Source: Actinomadura oligospora ATCC 43269
Lineage (GTDB): Bacteria > Actinomycetota > Actinomycetes > Streptosporangiales > Streptosporangiaceae
Length of the DNA stretch: 64,000 nucleotides
NCBI RefSeq assembly: GCF_000518265.1
Contig: NZ_JADG01000003.1
Location: 1,032,712 to 1,096,711, forward strand
Direction: 5' to 3'
Of the stretch, positions 41,849 to 50,834 are shown piece after piece (within the stretch, counting starts at the first letter, position 1; every line of letters begins with the position of its first letter). The notes below the pieces were generated by a model that saw nothing but the letters and a program-made list of their open reading frames with translations, made no database searches and had not been told where the DNA came from. The translations under genes and the position numbers were made by a program.

Positions 41849-42877
41849 TCAGGCGAGGTTGGGTTTCGTTGCTATCCAGGTGCGCAGTTGTTCGGCGAGG
41901 GCAGGGTCGTGGAGGTCGGCCAAGTGGTGGGCGGCTGCGCTGATGAGGTTCTTGGCCTGCCGTGAGGCGCGCATCGCCGGGAGGTTGTCAGGGCTCAGGA
42001 CGCAGGGAACCCGTGCTTGGTCGAGGGTGAGTGGGAGGGCGCTGAGGCAGTCGCGGACGATCTGGTCCGCGGTCGGCAGCTCCTCGGCGAGCTCGGCGGT
42101 GTAGCCATGGAAGCCGAGGGAGGAGCTGAAGGCGGCGATCCGGACGGCCGTCTCACCGGCAGAGAACGCACCGTCCTGATGGGAGCGGTCAACGGCCCAC
42201 AGGTAGAGGCGGGTGGCGAGGACGCGTTGATCGGCATTGCGGTGGATCGTCTGCTCGATCTGGAGGAACAACCGCAGCCACCAGTTGGCCTCGTCGCCCA
42301 CGTCGGGTCGGTGGCGGTTGATCCAGGCAGAGCGCCGCTCATCGGATGCCTGGAGAAGGTGCCTGATGCGCTGCTGGTCGACGGGCGCGTCGGTGGCCTT
42401 CCGTGCGACTGCCTCAGCTGGCAAGGGGGCGATGATGCGGTCGATTTCGCCGTCGGCGGCGAGGATGTGGGCCCCGGTGTCCGGCTGCCAGTACTCCTGA
42501 TACCCGGCGTTCGTGCTTGGTAGCTCGACCAGGTCGACGCCGAGGTCCGCCAGCGCGTCCCGAAGATCCTCGAAGCGGAGCGAGACCTGCAGCGGACCGT
42601 AGCGCTCTCGGATCGGGCCGGCCGCGACATCGGCTCCCGCCGAGCTCAGGCGGTGTAGCTGCACGGTGAAATGAGTGCCTCGCCATTCCGGCCTGTCAGC
42701 GCCGCGCTCCCAGAAGAACTCGACCAGGCCGTGATCCCGCCACATCTGTCCCTCGCTCCGGTTCTCCGCCGGAGTGGCGCCGAGGATCTTGTCGACCTCT
42801 TCGGGACTGCTGGTGTGGTCAGCGCCCAGGACCGAGCCACGGGCGACGACATCGATCGCGAACTCCAGCGTGCTCAC
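41849..42877 (-). CDS. Hypothetical protein (342 aa)
   Basis: The start region VSTLEFAIDVVARGSVLGAD, then PEEVDKILGATPAENRSEGQ and LVEFFWERGADRPEWRGTHF, resembles an SMI1/immunity-associated actinomycete protein. The second half is helical (LRLFLQIEQTIHRNADQRVL, HHLADLHDPALAEQLRTWIA). The GTG at 42877 is preferred; the frame is open further upstream, but those residues are Arg-rich and non-conserved-looking. It shares direction with the SUKH-domain gene, about 170 bases away. A toxin-immunity or phage-defence function is possible but unsupported. Confidence 0.6.
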   Translation of the reverse strand: MSTLEFAIDVVARGSVLGADHTSSPEEVDKILGATPAENRSEGQMWRDHGLVEFFWERGADRPEWRGTHFTVQLHRLSSAGADVAAGPIRERYGPLQVSLRFEDLRDALADLGVDLVELPSTNAGYQEYWQPDTGAHILAADGEIDRIIAPLPAEAVARKATDAPVDQQRIRHLLQASDERRSAWINRHRPDVGDEANWWLRLFLQIEQTIHRNADQRVLATRLYLWAVDRSHQDGAFSAGETAVRIAAFSSSLGFHGYTAELAEELPTADQIVRDCLSALPLTLDQARVPCVLSPDNLPAMRASRQAKNLISAAAHHLADLHDPALAEQLRTWIATKPNLA

Positions 42878-43833
42878 GGCCGTGGCCCTCCCTTCACGAG
42901 CTCGAAGCCGGACATCCCGCCCCTGCAACCGCGGACCAGAGCTTAACCAGCGCCGCCTGACCGGCCCTCTCCCCCGGGCCGCAGAAGAAGCTGGGGTGGT
43001 AGGTAGGTCGCCAGAACCGGGCTGTGGGAAAGTGCGCACCTGGGACGGGAAGCTTGTGGGCGGTATGCGGTGACTGGACGGCCAGCGGCCTTGAGTCCGG
43101 ACGGACGTGCCCGCACATTGGTGACCGGGGCCGCGACCGGCCGCCGGGATTATCCGGCCTCGCCGTTCCGGGTCCCGGCTCGTCCGCCTCGTGTGTGTTC
43201 GGAACCGGTGTCTGAGCGCGCGGGGCCTGCCGCCCTTGCCCGGTCGGTTTGCTGCTCATGGTCGTGGCGTTCCAGCGGCGGCGGAGGCGATCGCGCTGGA
43301 TGTGACCGACGCCGAAATCCGGCACGTGAACGGCCTCACGCGAAGGAGGGCGCAACCGACAGGCTGGACTCGCGGCGTTTCATGCTCCGCTCCTACCAGG
43401 AACGACGTAGCCCGATGATCCCTTCTGCGTATTCCAGCTGCCCGCTTGGCTGGCCGGGGCACTGATGCGTGGGGCCCGCTGCGGATCCTGTGGCTGGTGA
43501 ACGGCGGTCCTGTTCCGCCCTGAAGCTGGCAGCGGTCCTGGTCTGCAGCGCGATGGGCAACCGGTTGGCGCTGGCGTGGTGGTCGGTGGCCGCCCGAGAA
43601 TGTCTTGACGAGCCGGTCGGCGACCTCGATGGGGTCGAACCGGTCGAGCAGTTGTGGGGCGTGTTTGCCTCGGGGTTCATCCTGCCGACGCGGGGGCGGC
43701 GTGCCGACGGGGGCCGACCGGCTGCCGCCGTGACCGCGCTCCGGCTGGTGGTGATGGCCTCGCAGCGAGCCAGGCGTGAGGGAGAGCGGTGGGTGCGGCG
43801 GCTGCTGGGCGGCGGTCGCCGCACCCACTCGGG
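42878..43833. other. 950-base gap, decayed sequence
   Basis: No intact gene on either strand. A minus-strand stretch near 43600-43640 (LDRFDPIEVADRLVKTF) and one near 43480-43560 (ANRLPIALQTRTAASFRAEQ) have protein-like composition in different frames, as in a decayed transposase or metabolic gene. No terminal repeats are recognised. Confidence 0.4.
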
Positions 43834-44481
43834 TCAGCCGAGCGCGGTGAGTGCGGCGAGGATGTCGGTGGGCTCGGCGCGGGCGGTGTAGTCGGTGTCG
43901 ACGAAGGCCCAGGCGATGGTGTGGTCGGTGCCGATGACGTAGGTGGCCGGTAGCGGCAGGGTGCGGGGGTGTCCTGCGTTGACGCGCTGCAGGTCGAAAC
44001 CGAGCTTGTCGTATACCGCGGCCAGCCCCTCGGTCACCTCGAAGGCCAGACCGTAGGCGGCGGCGGTTTCCGAGCCCACGTCGCTGAGGACGTCGAAGGC
44101 CAGCGCGTGCTTTTCGGTCAGCGTCAGCGACTCGTCGGGGATCTGCGGTGAGACCGCAACCAGGCGCGCGCCTCGTTCGGTGATCTGGTCGTGGTGCTGC
44201 TGGAGCGCGCGCAGCGCCAGGTTGCAGTAGGGGCACCAGGCGCCTCGGTAGAAGGTCAGCACGACCGGCCCGACGGCGAGCAGGTCGTCCAGCGCGACGG
44301 TCTGGCCGCTGGCCGAGGGGAGGGAGAAGCCGGGCGCGGTGTCGCCGACGGTCAGGGCCTTGTCGGCCTGCCCGGAGGCGGCGAGTTCGGCGGCGGCCGC
44401 GCCCATGATGGCCTTGACCTCGTCGGGCATCTGCTTGCGGCGGGCGGTGTAGAAGGCGCGCAGTTCGGCCTGGAGGCTCAT
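43834..44481 (-). CDS. Peroxiredoxin-like (AhpC/TSA) protein
   Basis: A 215-residue thioredoxin-fold peroxidase. The N-terminal helical extension (MSLQAELRAFYTARRKQMPD) is followed by DTAPGFSLPSASGQTVALDD and the redox centre GAWCPYCNLAL (C83, C86), then SPQIPDESLTLTEKHALAFD. The CxxC arrangement is that of the PRX-like/BCP-side subfamily that reduces hydroperoxides with thiol partners. It is divergent from a TetR gene with shared palindromic half-sites, so it is probably induced by oxidants or toxic electrophiles through that repressor. Confidence 0.9.
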   Translation of the reverse strand: MSLQAELRAFYTARRKQMPDEVKAIMGAAAAELAASGQADKALTVGDTAPGFSLPSASGQTVALDDLLAVGPVVLTFYRGAWCPYCNLALRALQQHHDQITERGARLVAVSPQIPDESLTLTEKHALAFDVLSDVGSETAAAYGLAFEVTEGLAAVYDKLGFDLQRVNAGHPRTLPLPATYVIGTDHTIAWAFVDTDYTARAEPTDILAALTALG

Positions 44482-44493
44482 GAGGGGTCCCTT

Positions 44494-44513
44494 CTTGGAA
44501 TGTACGGTCCAAG
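44494..44513. promoter_or_regulatory. TetR-type operator near peroxiredoxin start
   Basis: CTTGGAAT-GTAC-GGTCCAAG: outer six bases symmetric, same spacing and half-site as the perfect copy at 44660-44687. It lies 13 bases upstream of the peroxiredoxin ATG. Confidence 0.65.
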
Positions 44514-44659
44514 TTGACGGCAGACGAAAACTACGGGGCGGCGAACGAGCGGCACTCCGTCGTCACCAGGGCGCGCAGCAGCGCGACCGCCCTGGTGAAA
44601 CGGCGGGTCCGCCCCGAGGGTCGGGAGTGCGGCATGGCGTCAGGATGACACATCGACTG

Positions 44660-44687
44660 CTATCTTGGAACCACTGTTCCAAGATAG
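44660..44687. promoter_or_regulatory. Perfect TetR-type operator near TetR start
   Basis: CTATCTTGGAAC-CACT-GTTCCAAGATAG, 12-bp arms with a 4-base spacer, located 10 bases before the TetR ATG. It shares the core CTTGGAA/TTCCAAG with the site at 44494, so one repressor would control both divergent genes. Confidence 0.78.
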
Positions 44688-44697
44688 CGAGGTGGCG

Positions 44698-45324
44698 ATG
44701 CCTGACATCAAGCACTTCGACCCCGACGCCGCGTTGGAAACGACCCTGCGGCTGTTCTGGAAGCAGGGGCCGGAAGCGACCGGCATCCAGGACGTCGTGT
44801 CTGCCACCGGCCTCAGCCGTTCCAGTCTGTATGCGACCTTCGGCGGCAAACACGATCTCTACCTGGCGGCGTTGCAGCGCTATGTGGAGCAACGCTCGGA
44901 GCCGACCTTCCAGCGGCTCGCTAAGGACGAGCGCGGCCTGCCCGCGATCGCCGACTTCTTCTCCGAACTGGTCACCGCCCGCTGCACTGGACAGTTCGCC
45001 CGTTGGGGCTGCATGGTCGCCAACGCTCACGCCGCCACACAGAGCCTCACTGCGCAGAACACCGCCGGGCAGGACGCCGATACGCGGGTGCGGGCCGTTC
45101 TCGACCGGCACCACGAGCAGCTCTGCCAGGCACTGACCCAGGCGCTCACCACCGCCCGGTCCTTGGGACAGCTGGCCCCCGGCACAACGCCCCGCTCCGC
45201 CGCGGAGGTGCTCGCCTTGCTCGCCTACGGGGTCAACCTGCGCTCGCGCAACGGCGCCGACGCGCACACGCTCAACCAGACGATGAAGACCGCCCTGGAC
45301 GCCCTCATGCCACCGCGCCGATAG
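44698..45324 (+). CDS. TetR-family regulator of peroxiredoxin
   Basis: A 208-residue TetR/AcrR repressor. The N-terminal HTH is DAALETTLRLFWKQGPEATG … VSATGLSRSSLYATFGGKHD. The C-terminal ligand domain carries two cysteines (TARCTGQFARWGCMVANAHA), consistent with redox or electrophile sensing. The ATG at 44698 follows CGAGG; an upstream ATG at 44665 lies inside the operator. It is divergent from the peroxiredoxin gene and autoregulated through the palindromes between them. The family resembles QacR/NemR-like regulators. Confidence 0.88.
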   Translation: MPDIKHFDPDAALETTLRLFWKQGPEATGIQDVVSATGLSRSSLYATFGGKHDLYLAALQRYVEQRSEPTFQRLAKDERGLPAIADFFSELVTARCTGQFARWGCMVANAHAATQSLTAQNTAGQDADTRVRAVLDRHHEQLCQALTQALTTARSLGQLAPGTTPRSAAEVLALLAYGVNLRSRNGADAHTLNQTMKTALDALMPPRR

Positions 45325-45627
45325 CTCGATGAAATGGCCACGGATCTTGCGATCCGGCGGCACCGACCGATCAACGGCGATAGCGAGCCGGAGGGGCGAG
45401 CCAGCGCCGTCCAGGGTCCGTTCAGACGCGGTCAGCCGTTGGGGATGCTTCCTGACCAGGATGGTGTGGTCGCCGCAGTTCGGCGGCTCGGAAGTGGCAT
45501 GCGGGACGTCCGGCGCACCGGGATCCGAATCCGCCGACGGCGTGGCACCGCTGGTCGATTGCCCGCACGGCGCGCTACCGCAGTTGTCGACTCTGGCGTT
45601 GGCGGGGCCGACAACCGTGGAGACGGT
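45325..45627. other. 300-base gap, no gene
   Basis: Contains short open stretches in several frames but no supported start or family. It separates the TetR gene from the arsenic region. Confidence 0.5.
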
Positions 45628-46083
45628 TCAGCAGCAGGACGACTTGTCGGCCGGGACCTTCGCCTCAGTGGTTGCGGGGATGCAGCAGGCCGAGTCAGTG
45701 GCCTTCTCGAGGGTGTCGGCGTCGCCCTTCACGACGTAGACCTCCCAGGGCTCTCCGCCCGGGGCGGTGACCCAGACCTTGTCCTGCAGGGCGTAGCAAC
45801 AGGAGGTGTCGTTCTCTTCGAGGGTGACCAGTCCTTCGCCGGTGAGGCGGTCGGTGGCGGCCTTGACCTGGTCGGTCTGCTCGACCTCGACGCCGAGATG
45901 GTCCAGGCGGGTCGGCTCGTCGCCCTCGCCCTCGATGAGGACGAGCTTCAGCGGCGGTTCGGCGATGGCGAAGTTGGCGTAGCCGGGACGGAGCTTGGCG
46001 GGCTGGACGCCGAACAGCTTGGAGTAGAAGGCGATCGAGCCCTCCAGGTCGGACACACGCAGGGCGAGCTGGACGCGAGACAT
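45628..46083 (-). CDS. ArsI/CadI-family heavy-metal resistance dioxygenase-like protein
   Basis: A 151-residue vicinal-oxygen-chelate (glyoxalase/bleomycin-resistance) fold protein. MSRVQLALRVSDLEGSIAFY starts the first metal-binding beta-alpha-beta module, and the family's Cys pair occurs in TSCCYALQDKVWVTAPGGEP before WEVYVV. ArsI homologues cleave the C-As bond of trivalent organoarsenicals; CadI was described as cadmium-inducible. An added tail has two more Cys pairs (SACC, SSCC), likely for metal handling. It is divergent from an ArsR gene and probably its target. Confidence 0.9.
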   Translation of the reverse strand: MSRVQLALRVSDLEGSIAFYSKLFGVQPAKLRPGYANFAIAEPPLKLVLIEGEGDEPTRLDHLGVEVEQTDQVKAATDRLTGEGLVTLEENDTSCCYALQDKVWVTAPGGEPWEVYVVKGDADTLEKATDSACCIPATTEAKVPADKSSCC

Positions 46084-46309
46084 GGGTTCCTCCTCGGAGC
46101 CGATGTGGTGTTCGGGTGGGTTGTCCGCGAATCAGGGGCGGAGCCTGGTGCGGGTTGCGAATGCGGCGGCGCGGGTCCAGCCCCCCTGCGCTTCTGCGCG
46201 GCAGGAGGTGTCGCTATCTGTCCGGCCCCGCGGGCTCCACTGCTCCACGCCGGGCGCGGGTGATGATCACACGGACAGGGTGATGAGGTGACGACTCATG
46301 CCCTCCTGA

Positions 46310-46325
46310 TTAGATAGTTGTCTAA
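46310..46325. promoter_or_regulatory. Imperfect palindrome upstream of arsR and arsI/cadI
   Basis: TTAGATAG-TTGTCTAA: the outer five bases on each side are symmetric. It lies in the AT-rich part of the 297-base divergent intergenic region, 55 bases before the arsR start. Likely ArsR binding site. Confidence 0.5.
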
Positions 46326-46380
46326 GTAGTGCCCGACCCCGAGTTTGCGCTCTTGGATAGATGAATGTCAAATTAGAGGC

Positions 46381-46746
46381 ATGTCGAAGCTGCTGGAGAT
46401 CGAGGACGTGTCCGGGGGGCGGTGCTGCGCCCCGCTGAGTGGGCCGCTGCTGGGTGAGGACGAGGCCGTCGAGCTGGCGAAGGTGTTCAAGGCGCTGGCC
46501 GACCCGGTCCGGCTCCGGTTGCTGAACATGATCGCCGCGGCCGCCGGCGGTGAGATGTGCGTGTGCGATCTGACCGGTTCGTTCGACCTGACCGCGCCGA
46601 CGATCTCCCACCATTTGAAGGTGCTGAAGCAGGCGGGCCTGATCGAGGGCGAACGCCGCGGCACCTGGGTGTACTACCAGGCGGTTCCTCAGGCGCTGAC
46701 CCGCCTGTCCGGCCTGTTCGCGCTGCCGACCCTCGCCACCGCCTGA
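46381..46746 (+). CDS. arsR: ArsR-family metalloregulator 1
   Basis: A 121-residue SmtB/ArsR winged-helix repressor. LAKVFKALADPVRLRLLNMI leads into the MCVCDLTG segment (C60, C62) typical of As(III)-sensing ArsR, then TAPTISHHLKVLKQAGLIEG. Additional N-terminal Cys (GGRCCAPL, C15/C16) could be part of the metal site, as in some actinobacterial ArsRs that use N-terminal cysteines. It should release the divergent arsI/cadI promoter when arsenite binds. Confidence 0.92.
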   Translation: MSKLLEIEDVSGGRCCAPLSGPLLGEDEAVELAKVFKALADPVRLRLLNMIAAAAGGEMCVCDLTGSFDLTAPTISHHLKVLKQAGLIEGERRGTWVYYQAVPQALTRLSGLFALPTLATA

Positions 46747-46789
46747 CCGTCCTCCGGGCTCATTGCGGGGCCGCCGCCGATGCACGTCG

Positions 46790-47030
46790 TACCGGTTGGA
46801 TGGCACGCAGCGGGCAGGCCAGGACGTGGCGAGCATCGGCCCCCGACTCCGCGCAGGGGCGCCGCGGCGAACTGGCGTTGCCATTCGGGGCCCACGAACC
46901 CCAGCCCCGGATGCGTCCCACTGACCCCGTCCCGGCGGATCGGCGGGCCATCGCCATCGAGTGCGCCGAGGTCGTCCAGGTACTCGACGGCCGGTATCCG
47001 GCCTCGAGCAACAGCACGCCGGCCTTCCGC
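46790..47030 (-). pseudogene. ArsO-like flavin monooxygenase, C-terminal relic
   Basis: A minus-strand reading RIPAVEYLDDLGALDGDGPP, then THPGLGFVGPEWQRQFAAAP and LRGVG, with the continuation GADARHVLACPL in the next frame. This matches the C-terminal end of NAD(P)/FAD-dependent monooxygenases of the ArsO type (GLxFVGxxWQRxFAS…LRGVGRDA). The N-terminal FAD domain is absent here but a matching piece is present at 50249. Non-functional. Confidence 0.6.
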
Positions 47031-47294
47031 TAGACCCGCCCTCCCACGGGACCCAAATCGGAATGATTGATCACGACACCACACACGCCCTGATCGTGGT
47101 GTGGCTGATGCTGGATGCCGCCACCCTGGTGGATGGTCTGGGGGGCGGGGCGCGGCCATGAGTGGCATGAAAGGTTGTGTGGTCGCGGGGCGGCTTCACG
47201 GTGTGGCACCACGCGCGCGACTGTGGGCGGTTCCGCGTTTCCGCCGGCATTGTGGGGTGGACTGAGCCGCGAGGATGGGTCGTGATCTGCTCGT

Positions 47295-47765
47295 TCAAGA
47301 CATCGGAGGGACCGTGACGTAGACGCGCTCGAGCCGGGAGCGCTCCGCCTCAGCCGACCGAGCGCGCAGGATTTGTGCCCCGGCGACCGCGGAGACCGCG
47401 AACCGTGCGTCGGGATCGGCCGCGGCCACCAGGTCGAGGTGGGCCAGGGTGCCGTTGCTCGGACGCGTGTACCAGATCGACGGGGTCAGGAAGCCCCCGT
47501 CGTGGTACTCGTCCCAGTCGGCGACCGTGACCATGCGAAGAAGTCGTCCTCCCCCCCGCTCGGCGGCGCGGGCCACCAGCCGCGCCACCGCGCGGCGGAC
47601 CCGCAGCGCGTTGCGCTCCGGCTGGGGCAGGCCCTAGAGGAACTACAACTGCGCGTAGCGGGAGTAGAGGGGGACCTCGTCGGAGTCCTCAACCAGACCG
47701 AAGAACCCGTCGAGGTCATCGAGCCCCTCGTCGGCGAGTGGGGCGTCGAACCCGTCGGTGGACAT
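47295..47765 (-). pseudogene. Hypothetical gene with two in-frame TAG stops
   Basis: The ATG at 47765 opens MSTDGFDAPLADEGLDDLDG … PLYSRYAQL, then two nearby TAG codons (QL-stop-FL-stop-GLPQ). The same frame continues PERNALRVRRAVARLVARAA … MVTVADWDEYHDGGFLTPSI to the stop at 47295. Without the nonsense codons it would be a protein of about 155 residues. No family recognised. It is either a pseudogene with two point mutations or a pair of small genes with a restart at GTG 47588. Confidence 0.6.
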
Positions 47766-48273
47766 CGTGCGCTACACATCCCATCCGTACGATCGGAAGC
47801 CAGTCCGTGGTCTTCTGGCTGTACTACGGGCCCCGTCGCGGAACCTACCCGTCCTGGTTCAGGGCTGCCCCAAGCCTGTCGGCGAGCCCGAAAGAGCTCC
47901 CTGACAGACATGCCGGCCAGGCGGCATCTCTGTCGCGCGGTAGTTTGCGCGGTCAGCGGCGGGGAGCAACCGTCCTTTGCCGCCGGTCAGCAGCGGATGC
48001 CGCGTGACCAGGGCGACCTTGGACTGGGCGGTCAGGCAGGTCATCACCTCGTCCTGGCCGGGATGGCCGCCGGGATGACAGGGAGGGCGCGGCCCGGCAA
48101 GGCGCTGCGGTGGGCCAGGGAGAACGACATCAGGGGCTGTCGTAGTGCGGCGGCCAAGAACCGGTCGTCCGCGAGGACGCCGTCCGGCAGCGGAAACCCC
48201 TCCCCCAATCCTGGGGCTGATTCCCGGTGAGGGTGAGGCCAGGCAACCTGGGGGGCGGCGAGAAGCCGAACGC
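47766..48273. other. Gap upstream of arsC terminator side, no intact gene
   Basis: About 500 bases. A minus-strand stretch near 47950-48040 (LTAQSKVALVTRHPLLTGGK) is the only protein-like reading, and it lacks a supported start. Confidence 0.4.
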
Positions 48274-48711
48274 TCAGGCGCGGGGTGCGGTCAGTTCGGT
48301 GAGGAGGGTTTTGACGCGGGTGCGGATCTCGTCGCGGATGGGGCGGACGGCGTCGAGGCCCTGGCCTGCGGGGTCGTCGAGTTTCCAGTCGAGGTAGCGC
48401 TTGCCGGGGAAGACGGGGCAGGTGTCGCCGCAGCCCATGGTGATGACGACGTCGGACGCGCGGACGGCGTCGGCGGTGAGGATCTTGGGGGTCTCGGCGG
48501 AGATGTCGATGCCCTCTTCGCGCAGGGCCTCGACGACGGCGGGGTTGACGTGGTCGGCGGGCTCGGACCCGGCGGAACGTACCTCAACGGCGTCGCCGGC
48601 CAGGTGGGACAGGTAGGCGGCGGCCATCTGGGAGCGTCCGGCGTTGTGCACGCAGACGAACAGCACGCTCGGCCGGGCGGACTGTCCCGGAGCGGCGGAC
48701 GGATCGGACAC
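48274..48711 (-). CDS. arsC: Arsenate reductase, low-MW phosphatase (thioredoxin/mycothiol) type
   Basis: A 145-residue LMW-PTP-fold arsenate reductase. The P-loop CVHNAGRS (C20-R26, CX5R) and the catalytic Asp-Pro loop (LDDPAGQ) are present, with the GCGDTCPVFPG pair of cysteines that relays the disulfide. It reduces As(V) to As(III) for export by ACR3. It is divergent from the arsR2-acr3 operon with 120 bases between, so both are probably under the same ArsR. Confidence 0.94.
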   Translation of the reverse strand: MSDPSAAPGQSARPSVLFVCVHNAGRSQMAAAYLSHLAGDAVEVRSAGSEPADHVNPAVVEALREEGIDISAETPKILTADAVRASDVVITMGCGDTCPVFPGKRYLDWKLDDPAGQGLDAVRPIRDEIRTRVKTLLTELTAPRA

Positions 48712-48831
48712 GTGAGCTCCCTGGTGTGGTGGTGACCAGCCGCATCGGGCCCCTTCGCTGTCTCAACCGGTCTTCTGCCTGGTCGGGGGCTGTTTGGGGC
48801 GCGACGACACCGACTGCTAACGTATCAGCCC

Positions 48832-49146
48832 ATGGTGATGTCAGTCGAGAATGATGTGACCAGGCTGCTGGCCGACCCGCTGCGGGCGCGCATCGTGGAG
48901 CTGCTGGCCCGCGAGGCGCTGTGCACCTGTCACCTGGTGGAGGAGACCGGCGCCAAGCAGACCAACGTGTCCAATCACCTGCGGGTTCTACGTGAGGCCG
49001 GGTTGGTGGAGACCGAGCCGTGCGGCCGGTTCACCTATTACCGGCTGCGCCCCGAGCCCATGCGCGCGCTGGCCGTCCGCTTCACCGAATTGGCCGCCGC
49101 CGCCGAGCAGACTCGCAACGATGGCAGCCGGAGGCCCTGTCCGTGA
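48832..49146 (+). CDS. arsR: ArsR-family metalloregulator 2
   Basis: A 104-residue ArsR repressor. LLADPLRARIVELLAREALC leads into the CTCHLVEE site (C31, C33, the CxC of As(III) sensors), then TNVSNHLRVLREAGLVETEP. It starts with ATG (48832) or the next in-frame ATG (48838). Its stop overlaps the acr3 GTG start (GTGA), so regulator and pump are one operon. It differs from ArsR 1 in lacking the N-terminal Cys pair. Confidence 0.93.
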   Translation: MVMSVENDVTRLLADPLRARIVELLAREALCTCHLVEETGAKQTNVSNHLRVLREAGLVETEPCGRFTYYRLRPEPMRALAVRFTELAAAAEQTRNDGSRRPCP

Positions 49147-50252
49147 CCCAGACCAGCCATCCTGCCACCGCCACCGCCACGACCGGTGACCCGGCGCGGA
49201 ACCTCGCCGGCAGGCTCTCGACGCTCGACCGGTTCCTGCCAGTGTGGATCATCGCCGCGATGGTCCTCGGGCTGCTGCTGGGACGGGCCGTCCCGGGCCT
49301 GGACGACGCGCTGTCGAAGGTGGAGGTCGTCGGGGTCTCGCTGCCGATCGGCCTGGGCCTGTTGGTGATGATGTACCCGGTGCTGGCCAAGGTCCGCTAC
49401 GACCGGCTCGACACCGTGACCGGCGACCGGCGGCTCATGCTGTCCTCGCTGGTGGTCAACTGGCTGGTCGGCCCCGCGGTCATGTTCGCGCTCGCCTGGG
49501 TCTTCCTGCCCGACCTGCCCGCCTACCGCACCGGACTGATCATCGTCGGCCTGGCGCGCTGCATCGCCATGGTGATCATCTGGAACGACCTGGCCTGCGG
49601 GGACCGCGAGGCCGCCGCCGTCCTGGTCGCGCTGAACTCGCTGTTCCAGCTGCTGGCGTTCGGCGTCCTCGGCTGGTTCTACCTCAGCGTCCTGCCCGGA
49701 TGGCTCGGCCTGGCCACCGACGACCTGAACTTCTCCGTCGGCAAGATCGTGGTGAACGTCCTGGTGTTCCTCGGCGTCCCGCTGCTGGCGGGGTACCTGA
49801 CCCGCCGCATCGGGGAGGGGAGCCGCGGCCGCGCCTGGTACGAGGAACGGTTCCTGCCCCGGATCGGCCCGGTCGCGCTGTACGGGCTGCTGTTCACGAT
49901 CGTCGTCCTGTTCGCGCTGCAGGGTCACACCATCACCTCGCGGCCCGCCGACGTCGCCCGGATCGCCCTTCCGCTGCTGGCCTACTTCGCGATCATGTGG
50001 TTCGGCTCCTTCGCCCTCGGACGCGCCGCCGGTCTCCCCTACCCGCGCGTCGCGACGCTCGCGTTCACCGCCGCGGGCAACAACTTCGAACTGGCCATCG
50101 CGGTCGCCATCGCCACCTTCGGCGTCACGTCCGGCCAGGCCCTCGCCGGGGTCGTCGGCCCGCTCATCGAGGTCCCCGTCCTGGTGGGCCTGGTGTACGT
50201 CTCGCTGTGGCTGCGCCGCCGCGCGGACGCGGGTGTCGTGCCGGGCGTCTGA
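49143..50252 (+). CDS. acr3: ACR3-family arsenite efflux permease
   Basis: A 369-residue permease with ten hydrophobic helices. The N-terminal LDRFLPVWIIAAMVLGLLLG and helix 4 with the conserved cysteine (LIIVGLARCIAMVIIWNDLA) are hallmarks of ACR3, in which this Cys is required. Exports As(III) as arsenite anion or hydroxide, driven by the proton motive force. Translationally coupled to arsR 2. After it comes a chimeric relic, so the operon probably once contained ArsO/ArsM genes. Confidence 0.94.
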   Translation: MTQTSHPATATATTGDPARNLAGRLSTLDRFLPVWIIAAMVLGLLLGRAVPGLDDALSKVEVVGVSLPIGLGLLVMMYPVLAKVRYDRLDTVTGDRRLMLSSLVVNWLVGPAVMFALAWVFLPDLPAYRTGLIIVGLARCIAMVIIWNDLACGDREAAAVLVALNSLFQLLAFGVLGWFYLSVLPGWLGLATDDLNFSVGKIVVNVLVFLGVPLLAGYLTRRIGEGSRGRAWYEERFLPRIGPVALYGLLFTIVVLFALQGHTITSRPADVARIALPLLAYFAIMWFGSFALGRAAGLPYPRVATLAFTAAGNNFELAIAVAIATFGVTSGQALAGVVGPLIEVPVLVGLVYVSLWLRRRADAGVVPGV

Positions 50253-50536
50253 CGGCCTCGGACCTGTCGGACGTCGTCGTGGTGGGCGGCGGCAAGGCCG
50301 GGCTGGCGGCGGGCTACTGCCGACGCCGTACCGGACTGGACTTCGTCATCCTTGACGTCCAGAACGAAACCCGACGGGGCCTGGCCCGCCTGGCCGAACA
50401 CCACGTCGGCTGCCACGCAGGAACCCTCACCGCCGACCAGTACCGCGCCCACCGGCTGGATGCGGGCTTCATCGACGTCACAGTCCCGTCTGCCAAGCAG
50501 CATTCGGTGATCATCCAGGCCGTCACACCAACGTGA
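50249..50536 (+). pseudogene. ArsO N-terminus fused in frame to ArsM C-terminus (deletion relic)
   Basis: The first part, SDVVVVGGGKAGLAAGYCRR, is the FAD-binding GxGxxG start of an ArsO-type monooxygenase. From about residue 40 the frame continues LAEHHVGCHAGTLTADQYRA, then AGFIDVTVPSAKQHSVIIQA, which is the end of an ArsM-type arsenite methyltransferase. The intervening genes were lost by deletion. There is no good ATG/GTG at the front; it overlaps the ACR3 stop by four bases. It cannot encode either enzyme. Confidence 0.7.
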
Positions 50537-50834
50537 CCTGGCCGGCCCCACGGATCACGGTGGGCAAGACCGGCCCGGGCGGACGACCGGCGGCCGCCGA
50601 TGCGTGTTCGTTGGAGCGCCAGATCGATCGGCGAGGTCGCAAGGAGAACCTTCGGTCGACAGGTCAGCAGCACAGGAACTGCGCCTCAAGCAGTAGTGCG
50701 CCAATGCCTGACGACACGAATTGAGCCGCACGGCGCCTCGGGCTCGTCCCGCTGTCGCGCGGGCCACATCGCGTGAACGTAAGGGGTTGCCGCATTCGGC
50801 GGCGCGATGCGCTGTGCCGCCCTACGCTCGTCCG
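50537..50834. other. Intergenic, no gene seen
   Basis: About 300 bases between the arsenic relic and the next gene, with no recognisable coding or RNA feature. Confidence 0.5.

Noticed and set aside
42894..43355. A minus-strand 153-codon frame in the gap before the peroxiredoxin
   Set aside because: Low-complexity Arg/Pro/His composition and no ribosome site; no family recognised.
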